Shown: one piece after another, positions 1 through 5,902 of the stretch
Layout of the letters: each line of letters starts with the position of its first letter
How positions within the stretch are numbered: the first letter of the stretch is position 1
Source of the DNA: Acidobacteriota bacterium
GTDB lineage: Bacteria; Acidobacteriota; Terriglobia; UBA7540
Length of the DNA: 15,138 nucleotides
Reading direction: 5' to 3'
NCBI GenBank assembly: GCA_021789565.1
Contig: JAJYJL010000050.1
Location: 1 to 15,138, forward strand
Position numbers and translations under genes: made by a program
Notes under the pieces: generated by a model
The model's input: the letters and a program-made list of their open reading frames with translations, nothing else
The model's database searches: none
What the model was told of the DNA's origin: nothing

Positions 1-29
1 CGTTGCTTGAGATGTTTTGCAAGAACCAT
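1..29 (-). CDS. N-terminal start of a leftward gene, possibly a helix-turn-helix (XRE-like) regulator (partial)
   Basis: Only ten codons are inside the window. Reading leftward from an ATG at 29-27 gives MVLAKHLKQ before the edge. A short basic, leucine-containing start like this is common in XRE-family helix-turn-helix proteins, but that is a weak argument. The stronger hint is context: a TATAAT box on the same strand lies 23 bp upstream, and a 17-bp palindrome sits between it and the ATG, as expected for an autoregulated repressor. No clear Shine-Dalgarno is visible. The regulator identity is inference; the existence of a leftward start here is moderately likely. Confidence 0.3.
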
Positions 30-35
30 GTTTAA

Positions 36-52
36 TTGCGAACTTCTCGCAA
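36..52. promoter_or_regulatory. Operator-like palindrome, copy 1
   Basis: The sequence TTGCGAACTTCTCGCAA has perfect 6-bp arms (TTGCGA/TCGCAA) around a 5-bp spacer. A second copy with a single base change lies at 103-119. This copy sits just downstream of the leftward TATAAT box, so a bound protein would cover the predicted transcription start of the gene beginning at 29. Confidence 0.6.
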
Positions 53-80
53 TTATATCGCGTACCGAATCTCTACGCGA
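52..80 (-). promoter_or_regulatory. Leftward promoter -10 box and overlapping palindrome
   Basis: On the minus strand, 57-52 reads TATAAT, a perfect -10 box. The matching -35 region, around 75-80, has no consensus hexamer. Instead it lies in a palindrome with 7-bp arms, TCGCGTA (58-64) and TACGCGA (74-80), spaced by 9 bp. A poor -35 box combined with nearby palindromes suggests a regulated promoter. The start point would be near 45, giving a leader of about 16 nt. Confidence 0.45.
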
Positions 81-102
81 CATACTCTACAGAGTAACTC
101 AG

Positions 103-119
103 TTGCGAACTTATCGCAA
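103..119. promoter_or_regulatory. Operator-like palindrome, copy 2
   Basis: The sequence TTGCGAACTTATCGCAA matches copy 1 at 36-52 in 16 of 17 positions and keeps both 6-bp arms intact. The difference is in the spacer, which is what a binding site for a dimeric regulator would tolerate. The copies are 67 bp apart (start to start), about 6.4 helical turns. The function is inferred. Confidence 0.6.
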
Positions 120-151
120 GTCGGAATTATCCCAGAAACTGTACTGAATTG

Positions 152-1030
152 TCAAGAATTATCCTGCACGATGTGCCGCGCTTCCGCCTGCTGGTTGGGA
201 TGTGTTTCGCATCGGTAAGGAACGTCGTGCACGCTTTCAAGCTGAAGTCCCTGCGGAGTCACCTGGTAGGTCTTCTGGTGCCTTGGCGGCAGGTGGCCCA
301 ACTGCGTCTGGCGGATGTACTCGTCCCGGTCCACGTAGCTGATGACCACCGTATTGTTGTAGGCGGACAGCTTGCCGTCAAACAGGTCCTCAACCTTCCA
401 TCCCGATTCAAGCGTTTTTCCGTCAAAGGTGTAGAGAACGGCGGACAAGCGGGGGTGGCTCATCCCCAGCCTCCAGCCATAGGCGATAAAACGAAAATCT
501 CCTGTGCCGGAGGGGGCCAGAATCTCGCAATGGATATCGGTGCGGGGAACAAAGCTGGTGGTGGTGACCTCGCGCGTGTGGCCGTTCTGGTTCTCATAGA
601 TCACCAGCACGTTGACGCGCCAGATGTCGCTCCAGCCGAGGGTGTAGCCCGCGCCGATCAGCGTGACGCCCTTCCAGGGCGCGACAAAGACGGAAGGCGT
701 TCCCTCCGCCGGGTATTGCAGTTTTGAAAACACCTGATCGAGTTCGTGCCGCACCTCGAAGATGTCCGGCGTGCGTTTGGCTATCCAGGAGTTCAGGTGG
801 CCCACCACGAGCTGCTGGATTTCATCCGTGACGGGTTTGGCATCTTCGATGTCCAACCCGTAGAGCTTCTTGCCGAGCGCGGCAACCTGGTCCGGCAAGC
901 CGGGTTTGGGCGCGCGTTCCATCTTGCGCGCCTGCGCCGTCCCCATGCCGAAGGCAATGGTGGCGGCCAGCATGGCTGCCAGGATTCCAGCCGATCGGAT
1001 TTTTTGCACTGCGCTCTTTTGCTCAGTCAC
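152..1030 (-). CDS. Secreted protein of unknown function
   Basis: I do not recognise this 292-residue protein. The chosen start is a GTG at 1030, because a good Shine-Dalgarno (GGGGAGG) lies 11 bases upstream. The open frame continues upstream to 1237, but that extension has no methionine near a ribosome site and is rich in Arg, as in spurious frames. From this start the protein has a classical signal peptide: a basic N-region (K5, K10, R12), a hydrophobic stretch at about 14-30 and a likely cleavage after AQA at residue 34. The mature part starts basic and proline-containing (KMERAPKPGLP), then has a helical region and beta-rich segments with many aromatic residues. It has no transmembrane helix after the signal. 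It lies 157 bp downstream of selA on the same strand, too far to assume co-transcription. A periplasmic or cell-surface location is inferred. Confidence 0.72.
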   Translation of the reverse strand: MTEQKSAVQKIRSAGILAAMLAATIAFGMGTAQARKMERAPKPGLPDQVAALGKKLYGLDIEDAKPVTDEIQQLVVGHLNSWIAKRTPDIFEVRHELDQVFSKLQYPAEGTPSVFVAPWKGVTLIGAGYTLGWSDIWRVNVLVIYENQNGHTREVTTTSFVPRTDIHCEILAPSGTGDFRFIAYGWRLGMSHPRLSAVLYTFDGKTLESGWKVEDLFDGKLSAYNNTVVISYVDRDEYIRQTQLGHLPPRHQKTYQVTPQGLQLESVHDVPYRCETHPNQQAEARHIVQDNS

Positions 1031-1187
1031 TTTGCCACGGGCCTCCCCACAAGTCACCGCATGAATTGGACTTGCCTTTTCCCATTGGATGCAAAAAAGT
1101 TGGCCTTGCGCTGTACACCCGGTTGATACTTTTTCACGCCGGGCGCCGCCGTAGCGGACAGTTTCTCCCGCCACTCTGATGCCGCGT

Positions 1188-2585
1188 TCAGGCAAGCCGC
1201 CCGAACGCCTGCACAATCTGCGCGTCCTGCTCGTCAAAAACCGTCCGCAGATCCAGCAGCAGCCGGTCCCGTTCCACGCGGGCGATGATGGGAGGATGGT
1301 TCCGCCGGAGGGCGGCTTCCAGGTCCCGGGCGCTCAGCCTGCTGTGCTGGACGGCCACCAGCCGGGCGGGCAGCGAATGCCCGGGCGTGGAGCCGCCGCC
1401 CATCACCGACTGGCCTTCTTCCACCCGGGCGGAAAGGGCGGAAATCTCCGTGAGTTTTGCGGCCAGCGAAGCGGCGCGCGCCGCCAGTTCCTCGATCGGG
1501 AGCCTCATCATGCACAGCGCCGGGATAGCGTCGAGGTTTCCGTCGAGGTAAAGCCGGACGGTCGCTTCCAGTGCTGCGATGGCCAGCTTGTCCACCCGCA
1601 GGGCGCGGAACAGCGGGTTGCGCCGGATGCGGTCCAGAAATTCCCGCTTGCCGCAAATCAGGCCTGCCTGCGGCCCTCCCAGCAGCTTGTCTCCGCTGAA
1701 GGTCACCACGTCCGCGCCGTCCTTCAGGCTCGCCCCGACGGGCGGCTCGTCCGGGATGCCCAGGGGCCTGAGATCGATGAGGCAGCCGCTGCCCAGGTCT
1801 TCAATCAAAGGCAGATGATGCTGGTGCGCCAGGCCGGCCAGCTCGGCCAGTTCCGGGCGCTCGGCAAAACCCACAACACGGAAGTTGCTGGGATGGACGC
1901 GCAGCAGCGCTTTGGTATTTTCATTGATGGCGGCAGCGTAGTCGGCCAGGCGCGTGCGGTTGGTGGTGCCCACTTCTTTCAGCCTGGCGCCGCTTTTGGC
2001 GCAGATGTCCGGAATGCGGAACGAGCCGCCGATCTCAATCAGTTCGCCGCGCGAAACGATGACTTCGCCGCCCTCGGCCAGGGCGTTCAAAGTGAGGAAC
2101 ACGGCGGCGGCGTTGTTGTTCACCACCAGCGTCCGCTCCGCGCCCACCAGCTCCGCAAAAAGGCGGTCGGTGTGCGTATCGCGCTTTCCGCGCCTCCCTT
2201 CGCCAAGGTCGTATTCCAGGTTCGAATAGCCGCCGGCGATTTCCCCCAGGTGCTCGACGGCCTTGCGGGCCAGGGGAGCGCGGCCCAGGTTGGTGTGGAG
2301 AATCACGCCCGTGGCATTGATGACGGGTTGGAGCGAATAGGCCGCCAGGTCCCTTGCGGCCGCTGTGATGCCGTCTTCAAGCCCGGCGGAGGAGAAAGCT
2401 TTGAGAGTTCCGTTGGCAATGCCCTCCCGCACGCTTTGCAGGAGGGTTCGGGCGGCCTGCACCACCACCCTGTGGCCCAGCTCCGCTTCCAGCCGCCGGA
2501 GGGACTCTCTGCCCAGCAGCTCATCAACGGAAGGGATCTGCCGCAGCAATCCGGTCATGGCGTTCGCATCACTTTTGGTTTCCAT
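1188..2585 (-). CDS. selA: L-seryl-tRNA(Sec) selenium transferase (selenocysteine synthase)
   Basis: SelA is the PLP enzyme that converts seryl-tRNA(Sec) to selenocysteinyl-tRNA(Sec) using selenophosphate. This 465-residue protein is close to the 463 residues of the E. coli enzyme. Family features are present in order: the N-terminal domain beginning TGLLRQIPSVDELL, the block INATGVILHTNLGRAPL, the segment NLEYDLGEGRRGKRD, VVNNNAAAVFL, GELIEIGGSFRIPDI, EVGTTNRT, LIEDLGSG and the PLP-lysine block TFSGDKLLGGPQAG, with K300 as the Schiff-base lysine (K295 in E. coli). The start at 2585 is favoured over an in-frame ATG at 2633 because GGAG lies 7 bases upstream and the family N-terminus begins just after it. 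No selB, selD, tRNA-Sec or recognisable selenoprotein lies in the window, so the rest of the pathway must be elsewhere. The assignment is firm. Confidence 0.97.
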   Translation of the reverse strand: METKSDANAMTGLLRQIPSVDELLGRESLRRLEAELGHRVVVQAARTLLQSVREGIANGTLKAFSSAGLEDGITAAARDLAAYSLQPVINATGVILHTNLGRAPLARKAVEHLGEIAGGYSNLEYDLGEGRRGKRDTHTDRLFAELVGAERTLVVNNNAAAVFLTLNALAEGGEVIVSRGELIEIGGSFRIPDICAKSGARLKEVGTTNRTRLADYAAAINENTKALLRVHPSNFRVVGFAERPELAELAGLAHQHHLPLIEDLGSGCLIDLRPLGIPDEPPVGASLKDGADVVTFSGDKLLGGPQAGLICGKREFLDRIRRNPLFRALRVDKLAIAALEATVRLYLDGNLDAIPALCMMRLPIEELAARAASLAAKLTEISALSARVEEGQSVMGGGSTPGHSLPARLVAVQHSRLSARDLEAALRRNHPPIIARVERDRLLLDLRTVFDEQDAQIVQAFGRLA

Positions 2586-2687
2586 CAATTGCTCCAAGGC
2601 CCGCTGCGAAGGCAGTATGGCGCACAGACACACTGCACGGCCATTTCAACATAAGTGGTGCGGGAGGGTCAACATGGGCTGGGTTGT

Positions 2688-2705
2688 GGTAGTGATTCAG
2701 TTTGA
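2688..2705 (+). repeat. 18-bp repeat, solitary copy
   Basis: GGTAGTGATTCAGTTTGA matches 3167-3184 (GGTAATGACTCAGTTTGA) at 16 of 18 positions in direct orientation. It also resembles the inverted copy forming the right end of the palindrome at 3166-3270. It lies between selA and the zinc-ribbon gene. It may be a solo end of the same element, or one boundary of a segment that includes that gene. Confidence 0.6.
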
Positions 2706-2737
2706 AATCTAAGGATCACAGAGCGGCATTGCCATTG

Positions 2738-3109
2738 CTAATGGAGATCGAGTCTTATAGGGTCGCCCACGTCGCGCTCTATTCTTGGGGGCGTCAACCA
2801 AAAAGCGAGATTCCATGCCAGTGCCTTCCAGAAAAGGGCGCCGATCGTCGCGCCAATGAAGCACAATAGGATAAAGATATTACTTTCGCTCCCTGAGGGA
2901 ATGATGAAAAATCCAAGCAGGATGATCATCAGATAAGACGGAGCCATAGCTAATGTCACCCTTGTCCTGAAACGTTGCGATATTCGTATTCTTGTCTTGC
3001 ACTGTGAGCAGCGTCCCAATCGCAAATCCCTTACGTGAACAGGCGAGCTACACTCCGGGCAGACCATTGGTCTTGCGCTAATCATCGCCGGATATTTGGT
3101 CTGTTGCAT
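2738..3109 (-). CDS. Small zinc-ribbon membrane protein, function unknown
   Basis: The protein has up to 123 residues with an N-terminal zinc ribbon built from two CxxC pairs (C17/C20 in CPEC and C34/C37 in CSQC). It is followed by a basic stretch (about 38-50) and two hydrophobic segments (about 51-70 and 77-105), and has a short charged C-terminus. This predicts a cytoplasmic metal-binding knuckle tethered to the inner membrane by a hairpin of two helices. The start is uncertain: ATG codons at 3109, 3085 and 3067 are all in frame and none has a good Shine-Dalgarno; the last would still keep the CPEC motif. The gene is less GC-rich than its neighbours. It is bounded by copies of the 18-bp repeat at 2688 and 3167, which raises the possibility of transfer. 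I cannot name a family. Confidence 0.65.
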   Translation of the reverse strand: MQQTKYPAMISARPMVCPECSSPVHVRDLRLGRCSQCKTRIRISQRFRTRVTLAMAPSYLMIILLGFFIIPSGSESNIFILLCFIGATIGALFWKALAWNLAFWLTPPRIERDVGDPIRLDLH

Positions 3110-3165
3110 AGATCGTCTGCAAATCTTATCACGGCTACAGGGTCAAGCGAAGATGATGACCTTGT

Positions 3166-3270
3166 CGGTAATGACTCAGTTTGATCTGTGGCACGGGCGT
3201 CCTCGCTCCCGCCTGGGCGAGACCAAGATGGCCGTGCCACAAAATAGGAATAAAACTGAGTCACTATCCG
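3166..3270. repeat. 105-bp imperfect palindrome, MITE- or REP-like element
   Basis: Three nested inverted-repeat arms share one centre. The outer arms TGACTCAGTTT (3172-3182) and AAACTGAGTCA (3253-3263) are perfect over 11 bp and extend imperfectly to CGG/CCG at 3166 and 3270. The middle arms TGTGGCACGG (3187-3196) and CCGTGCCACA (3232-3241) are perfect over 10 bp. The inner arms are CTCGC (3202-3206) and GCGAG (3217-3221) around a 10-nt loop. It has no coding capacity. The outer arm recurs at 2688-2705. The structure fits a non-autonomous element or an intergenic repeat family; a transcription terminator is less likely because no T-run follows on either side. Confidence 0.65.
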
Positions 3271-3391
3271 GGTTGCGGACCTCCAGAAGATATTTTGCGT
3301 CCTTGCCGGGCTCAAGCTCCCGCCTGCATGACCGAAATGAATGGATGACCGCCGAATCAGATTCCCTAAACGGCTGTCGTATCCATTTGTC

Positions 3392-3422
3392 TTGGTGCTT
3401 CGCGCCCACGGGGGGTTATAAT
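3392..3422 (+). promoter_or_regulatory. Candidate sigma-70 promoter for the MXAN_5187-like gene
   Basis: A perfect TATAAT lies at 3417-3422, 33 bp upstream of the GTG at 3456. The best -35 match is TTGGTG at 3392-3397 with a 19-bp spacer, longer than the ideal 17. The predicted transcription start is near 3429. Confidence 0.45.
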
Positions 3423-3455
3423 GGCGTATCTGGCACTCCTGCGTGAGGGTTCCCG

Positions 3456-4004
3456 GTGACGGTTGACGAGGAACTGTCCAGGCTCGAGGAAAACATTCGC
3501 CGTCTCAAGATTGAATATGAGACTTACTTCAGCGGAGGAGTTCCTCGCCCGCCGAACGACACGCTGTACCGGGTTGAGCAGGCCATCAAAAAGTATTCGA
3601 GTGAGATGGCCGGGCTGAGCGCCGGTCAGCGCTTCCGCTTCAACCAGCAATGGCAGCGTTATTCCGTTTACAACGACCTTTGGCGGAAAAAGTTGCGCAG
3701 CCGGGAAGAAGGCCGGGAGTTTGGGCCGCGCAGGCGCGCCACGAAAGCGTACCCGGACACGCGGGTTGTTTGCAGCGATCCTGACCGCGAGCAGGCCAGC
3801 GTTGACCGGTTGCTGCGGGCGCTGGTGGAAGCCAAGCAGTACGCGGGCGAACGCACCGATGACATTGACCCTGCAAAGTTTCAAAGATTCGTTCGTGAAA
3901 AAACAATGCAACTCAAGCAGGAACTGGGATGCGACAGCGTGCAGTTTTCCGTCACCGTCAAGGATGGCAGGGTCCGGTTCACGGCGGTGAAGGCCGATTC
4001 GTGA
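3456..4004 (+). CDS. MXAN_5187 C-terminal domain-like coiled-coil protein
   Basis: The 182-residue cytoplasmic protein begins with a heptad-like helix (about 3-22, EELSRLEENIRRLKIEYE) followed by YFSGGVPRPP, a basic-aromatic middle (RFRFNQQWQRYSVYNDLWRKKLR at about 59-81) and a C-terminal helical/beta part. The pattern of a short coiled coil, a YE.YF.G segment and an RF+FN...Y...W signature resembles the C-terminal domain annotated as MXAN_5187 in myxobacteria and acidobacteria. Its molecular role is not established, so no function is claimed. The start is a GTG at 3456 with GAGG 7 bases upstream. The gene appears monocistronic: it has its own promoter-like TATAAT and is separated from purH by 254 bp containing a terminator-like hairpin. 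The family call is from memory and should be treated as probable. Confidence 0.75.
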   Translation: MTVDEELSRLEENIRRLKIEYETYFSGGVPRPPNDTLYRVEQAIKKYSSEMAGLSAGQRFRFNQQWQRYSVYNDLWRKKLRSREEGREFGPRRRATKAYPDTRVVCSDPDREQASVDRLLRALVEAKQYAGERTDDIDPAKFQRFVREKTMQLKQELGCDSVQFSVTVKDGRVRFTAVKADS

Positions 4005-4095
4005 ACCCTCGGAAAACCGGGCGCCATTGAGCCGCGTTTTTCCGGCCGGCCGTCGCCGGCGTTTCGGCAGGCGCCCTTCGCCAGGCTGTTGGCAA

Positions 4096-4129
4096 CCGGG
4101 TCTTCGGACGGATGACCGGCTTGTTTTTT
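4096..4129 (+). terminator. Rho-independent terminator-like hairpin
   Basis: CCGGGTC (4096-4102) can pair with GACCGG (4114-4119), with one bulged G, and is followed by CTTGTTTTTTC. It would end transcription of the gene finishing at 4004. A second GC-rich hairpin without a T-run (GCCGGC/GCCGGC, 4045-4060) lies upstream. The long GC-rich tail before the terminator is otherwise featureless. Confidence 0.45.
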
Positions 4130-4258
4130 CCACCTCGCCTCTGAGCCCCTGTGCTCCCGTTGTGCTGCGGCGGCGGGATGCGGGTGGTCACCAGAAGAGC
4201 TGAAGATCGAATACGTTTTCCGATGTTGAATCCAAGTCAAAAAAACCCAGGAGTATCC

Positions 4259-5809
4259 ATGAAACCCATCACTCGTGCATTGCTGAGCGTCAGCGACAAG
4301 ACAGGCATTGTCGATTTTGCGGCGGGACTCGCCAAACTGAACGTCGATATCGTTTCCACGGGCGGCGCGGCCAGGCTTCTCCGCGAGAAGGGCGTGAAGG
4401 TCCGTGACGTTTCGGAACTGACCGGCTTTCCGGAGATGCTCGATGGCCGCGTCAAAACGCTGCATCCCAAAGTCCACGGCGGCATTCTGGCCATCCGTTC
4501 GAATCCGAACCACGTGGCGGCCCTGAAAGACCATGAGATCAGCGTGATTGATCTGGTGGCCGTCAACCTTTATCCCTTTGAAAAAACCGCCGCCAGGCCC
4601 GGCGTAGAATTCGAAGAGCTGATTGAGAACATCGACATCGGCGGGCCCACCATGATCCGCTCGGCCGCCAAGAACTTTGAAGACGTCGCCGTGGTGGTTG
4701 ACCCGGCCGACTATGGCGCCATTCTCGAGGAACTCGGCAGGAACAAAGGGTTGGAGCGCGAAACGCGGCTGGCGCTGGCGCGCAAGGCGTTTGCCACCAC
4801 CGCCGCCTACGACGGTTTTATTTCCACCACCTTGCAGCAGCGCGCGGAGCCCGGCCTGCCGAAAAATTTCCATCTGAATTTTGAGAAAGCCATGGACCTG
4901 CGCTACGGAGAAAACCCGCACCAGAGCGCGGCGCTCTACCGCAACAGCGCTGTCGCCGGGCAGGGTCTGGCCTACGCTCCGCAACTCCACGGCAAGGAAC
5001 TTTCATACAACAACCTGGTGGACCTGGAAGCGGCGTGGAGGGTGGCGCAGGAATTCACTGAGCCGGTCACCGCCATCATCAAGCACACCAACCCTTGCGG
5101 CATCGCCGTGGGTAAGACGCTGGCGGAAAGTTACAAGGCGGCGCTTTCAGGCGATCCTGTTTCGTCGTTCGGTTCGGTGATTGCCGTCAACCGCAAGCTT
5201 GACCTGGCGACGGCCGAAGAGATGGCCAAACTGTTTATTGAAGCCATCATCGCGCCGGGGTTTGAAGCCGACGCGCTGGAGCGGCTGAAAGCTAAGAAGA
5301 ACCTGCGGCTGATTGATATGTCGGCGACTGCCGGCGACGAATACGGCCCGCAACTGAAAAGCGTGGGCGGCGGGCTGCTGGTGCAGACTCCCGACACCAT
5401 GGGCGCCAGGCCCGAGGAGTGGAAATGCGCCACCAGGCGCCAGCCGACGGAAGAAGAGATGCGCGGGCTGGTGTTTGCCTGGCGGGTGGTGAAGCATGTG
5501 AAGTCCAATGCCATCGTGTTCGGGCGCGAAAACATGATTGTGGGCGTGGGCGCGGGGCAGATGAGCCGGGTGGATTCGGCGAAGCTGGCGGCCATGAAAG
5601 CGCGGGACCTGAAGCACGACCTGAAAGGAACGGTGGTGGCCTCCGACGCTTTCTTCCCCTTCCCGGATGGAGTTGAAGAGATCGCGAAACAGGGCGCCAC
5701 GGCGGTGGTGCAGCCTGGCGGTTCGGTCCGCGACAAGGAAGTGGTTGAAGCCGCCGACGGCCTGGGCATGGCCATGATGATGACCGGCATCCGGCACTTC
5801 CGGCATTAA
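4259..5809 (+). CDS. purH: Bifunctional AICAR transformylase / IMP cyclohydrolase
   Basis: PurH catalyses the last two steps of de novo purine synthesis: formylation of AICAR by 10-formyl-THF and ring closure to IMP. The 516-residue product is full length. The N-terminal cyclohydrolase (MGS-like) domain, about 1-195, shows ALLSVSDKTGI, VSTGGAARLL, GRVKTLHPKVHGGIL, NLYPFEKT and ENIDIGGPTMIRSAAKN. The C-terminal transformylase domain shows LRYGENPHQSAALY, LSYNNLVDLEAAW, IIKHTNPCGIAVG (K275-H276 being the catalytic Lys-His pair of the family), DPVSSFGS, SNAIVF, GAGQMSRVDS, ASDAFFPFPDG and QPGGSVRD, ending in GIRHFRH. The ATG at 4259 is chosen over upstream in-frame codons because AGGAG precedes it by 5 bases and the family N-terminus starts here. 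No other pur genes are adjacent. Confidence 0.98.
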   Translation: MKPITRALLSVSDKTGIVDFAAGLAKLNVDIVSTGGAARLLREKGVKVRDVSELTGFPEMLDGRVKTLHPKVHGGILAIRSNPNHVAALKDHEISVIDLVAVNLYPFEKTAARPGVEFEELIENIDIGGPTMIRSAAKNFEDVAVVVDPADYGAILEELGRNKGLERETRLALARKAFATTAAYDGFISTTLQQRAEPGLPKNFHLNFEKAMDLRYGENPHQSAALYRNSAVAGQGLAYAPQLHGKELSYNNLVDLEAAWRVAQEFTEPVTAIIKHTNPCGIAVGKTLAESYKAALSGDPVSSFGSVIAVNRKLDLATAEEMAKLFIEAIIAPGFEADALERLKAKKNLRLIDMSATAGDEYGPQLKSVGGGLLVQTPDTMGARPEEWKCATRRQPTEEEMRGLVFAWRVVKHVKSNAIVFGRENMIVGVGAGQMSRVDSAKLAAMKARDLKHDLKGTVVASDAFFPFPDGVEEIAKQGATAVVQPGGSVRDKEVVEAADGLGMAMMMTGIRHFRH

Positions 5810-5827
5810 GCTGCGGCGGGAAAGTTG

Positions 5828-5864
5828 AGTGGCCACGGCCGGGATTCGGCGCCGGCCACTGTTT
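5828..5864. terminator. Hairpin between convergent purH and VWFA genes
   Basis: AGTGGCC (5828-5834) pairs with GGCCACT (5854-5860), and an inner stem GCCG/CGGC (5838-5841, 5847-5850) closes a 5-nt loop. GTTTC follows on the plus strand, so the T-run is short. Its position between two convergent stop codons (5809 and 5903) fits a bidirectional terminator. Confidence 0.45.
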
Positions 5865-5902
5865 CAGGTGCGTGCTGCTTGCCGGCTGCTCGTTGAACGG
5901 GC

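Noticed and set aside
1179..2654. Long plus-strand open frame (491 codons) opposite selA
   Set aside because: It is the antisense shadow of selA, whose catalytic motifs are unmistakable. The product is Gln/Gly/Arg/His-rich, low in likely domains, and has no ribosome site.
2681..3278. GGGTTGTGG (2681-2689) and GGGTTGCGG (3270-3278) as a 9-bp target-site duplication
   Set aside because: One mismatch in nine and a 3-bp offset from the right repeat end; part of the match overlaps the repeat itself. Too weak to claim.
3082..3446. Several short frames on both strands across the palindrome
   Set aside because: They translate the MITE-like repeat and its flanks. Similar-looking peptides on both strands reflect the inverted repeat rather than coding.
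3881..4990. Minus-strand open frame opposite the MXAN_5187-like gene and purH
   Set aside because: Overlaps two well-supported genes and has shadow-like composition; no motif recognised.
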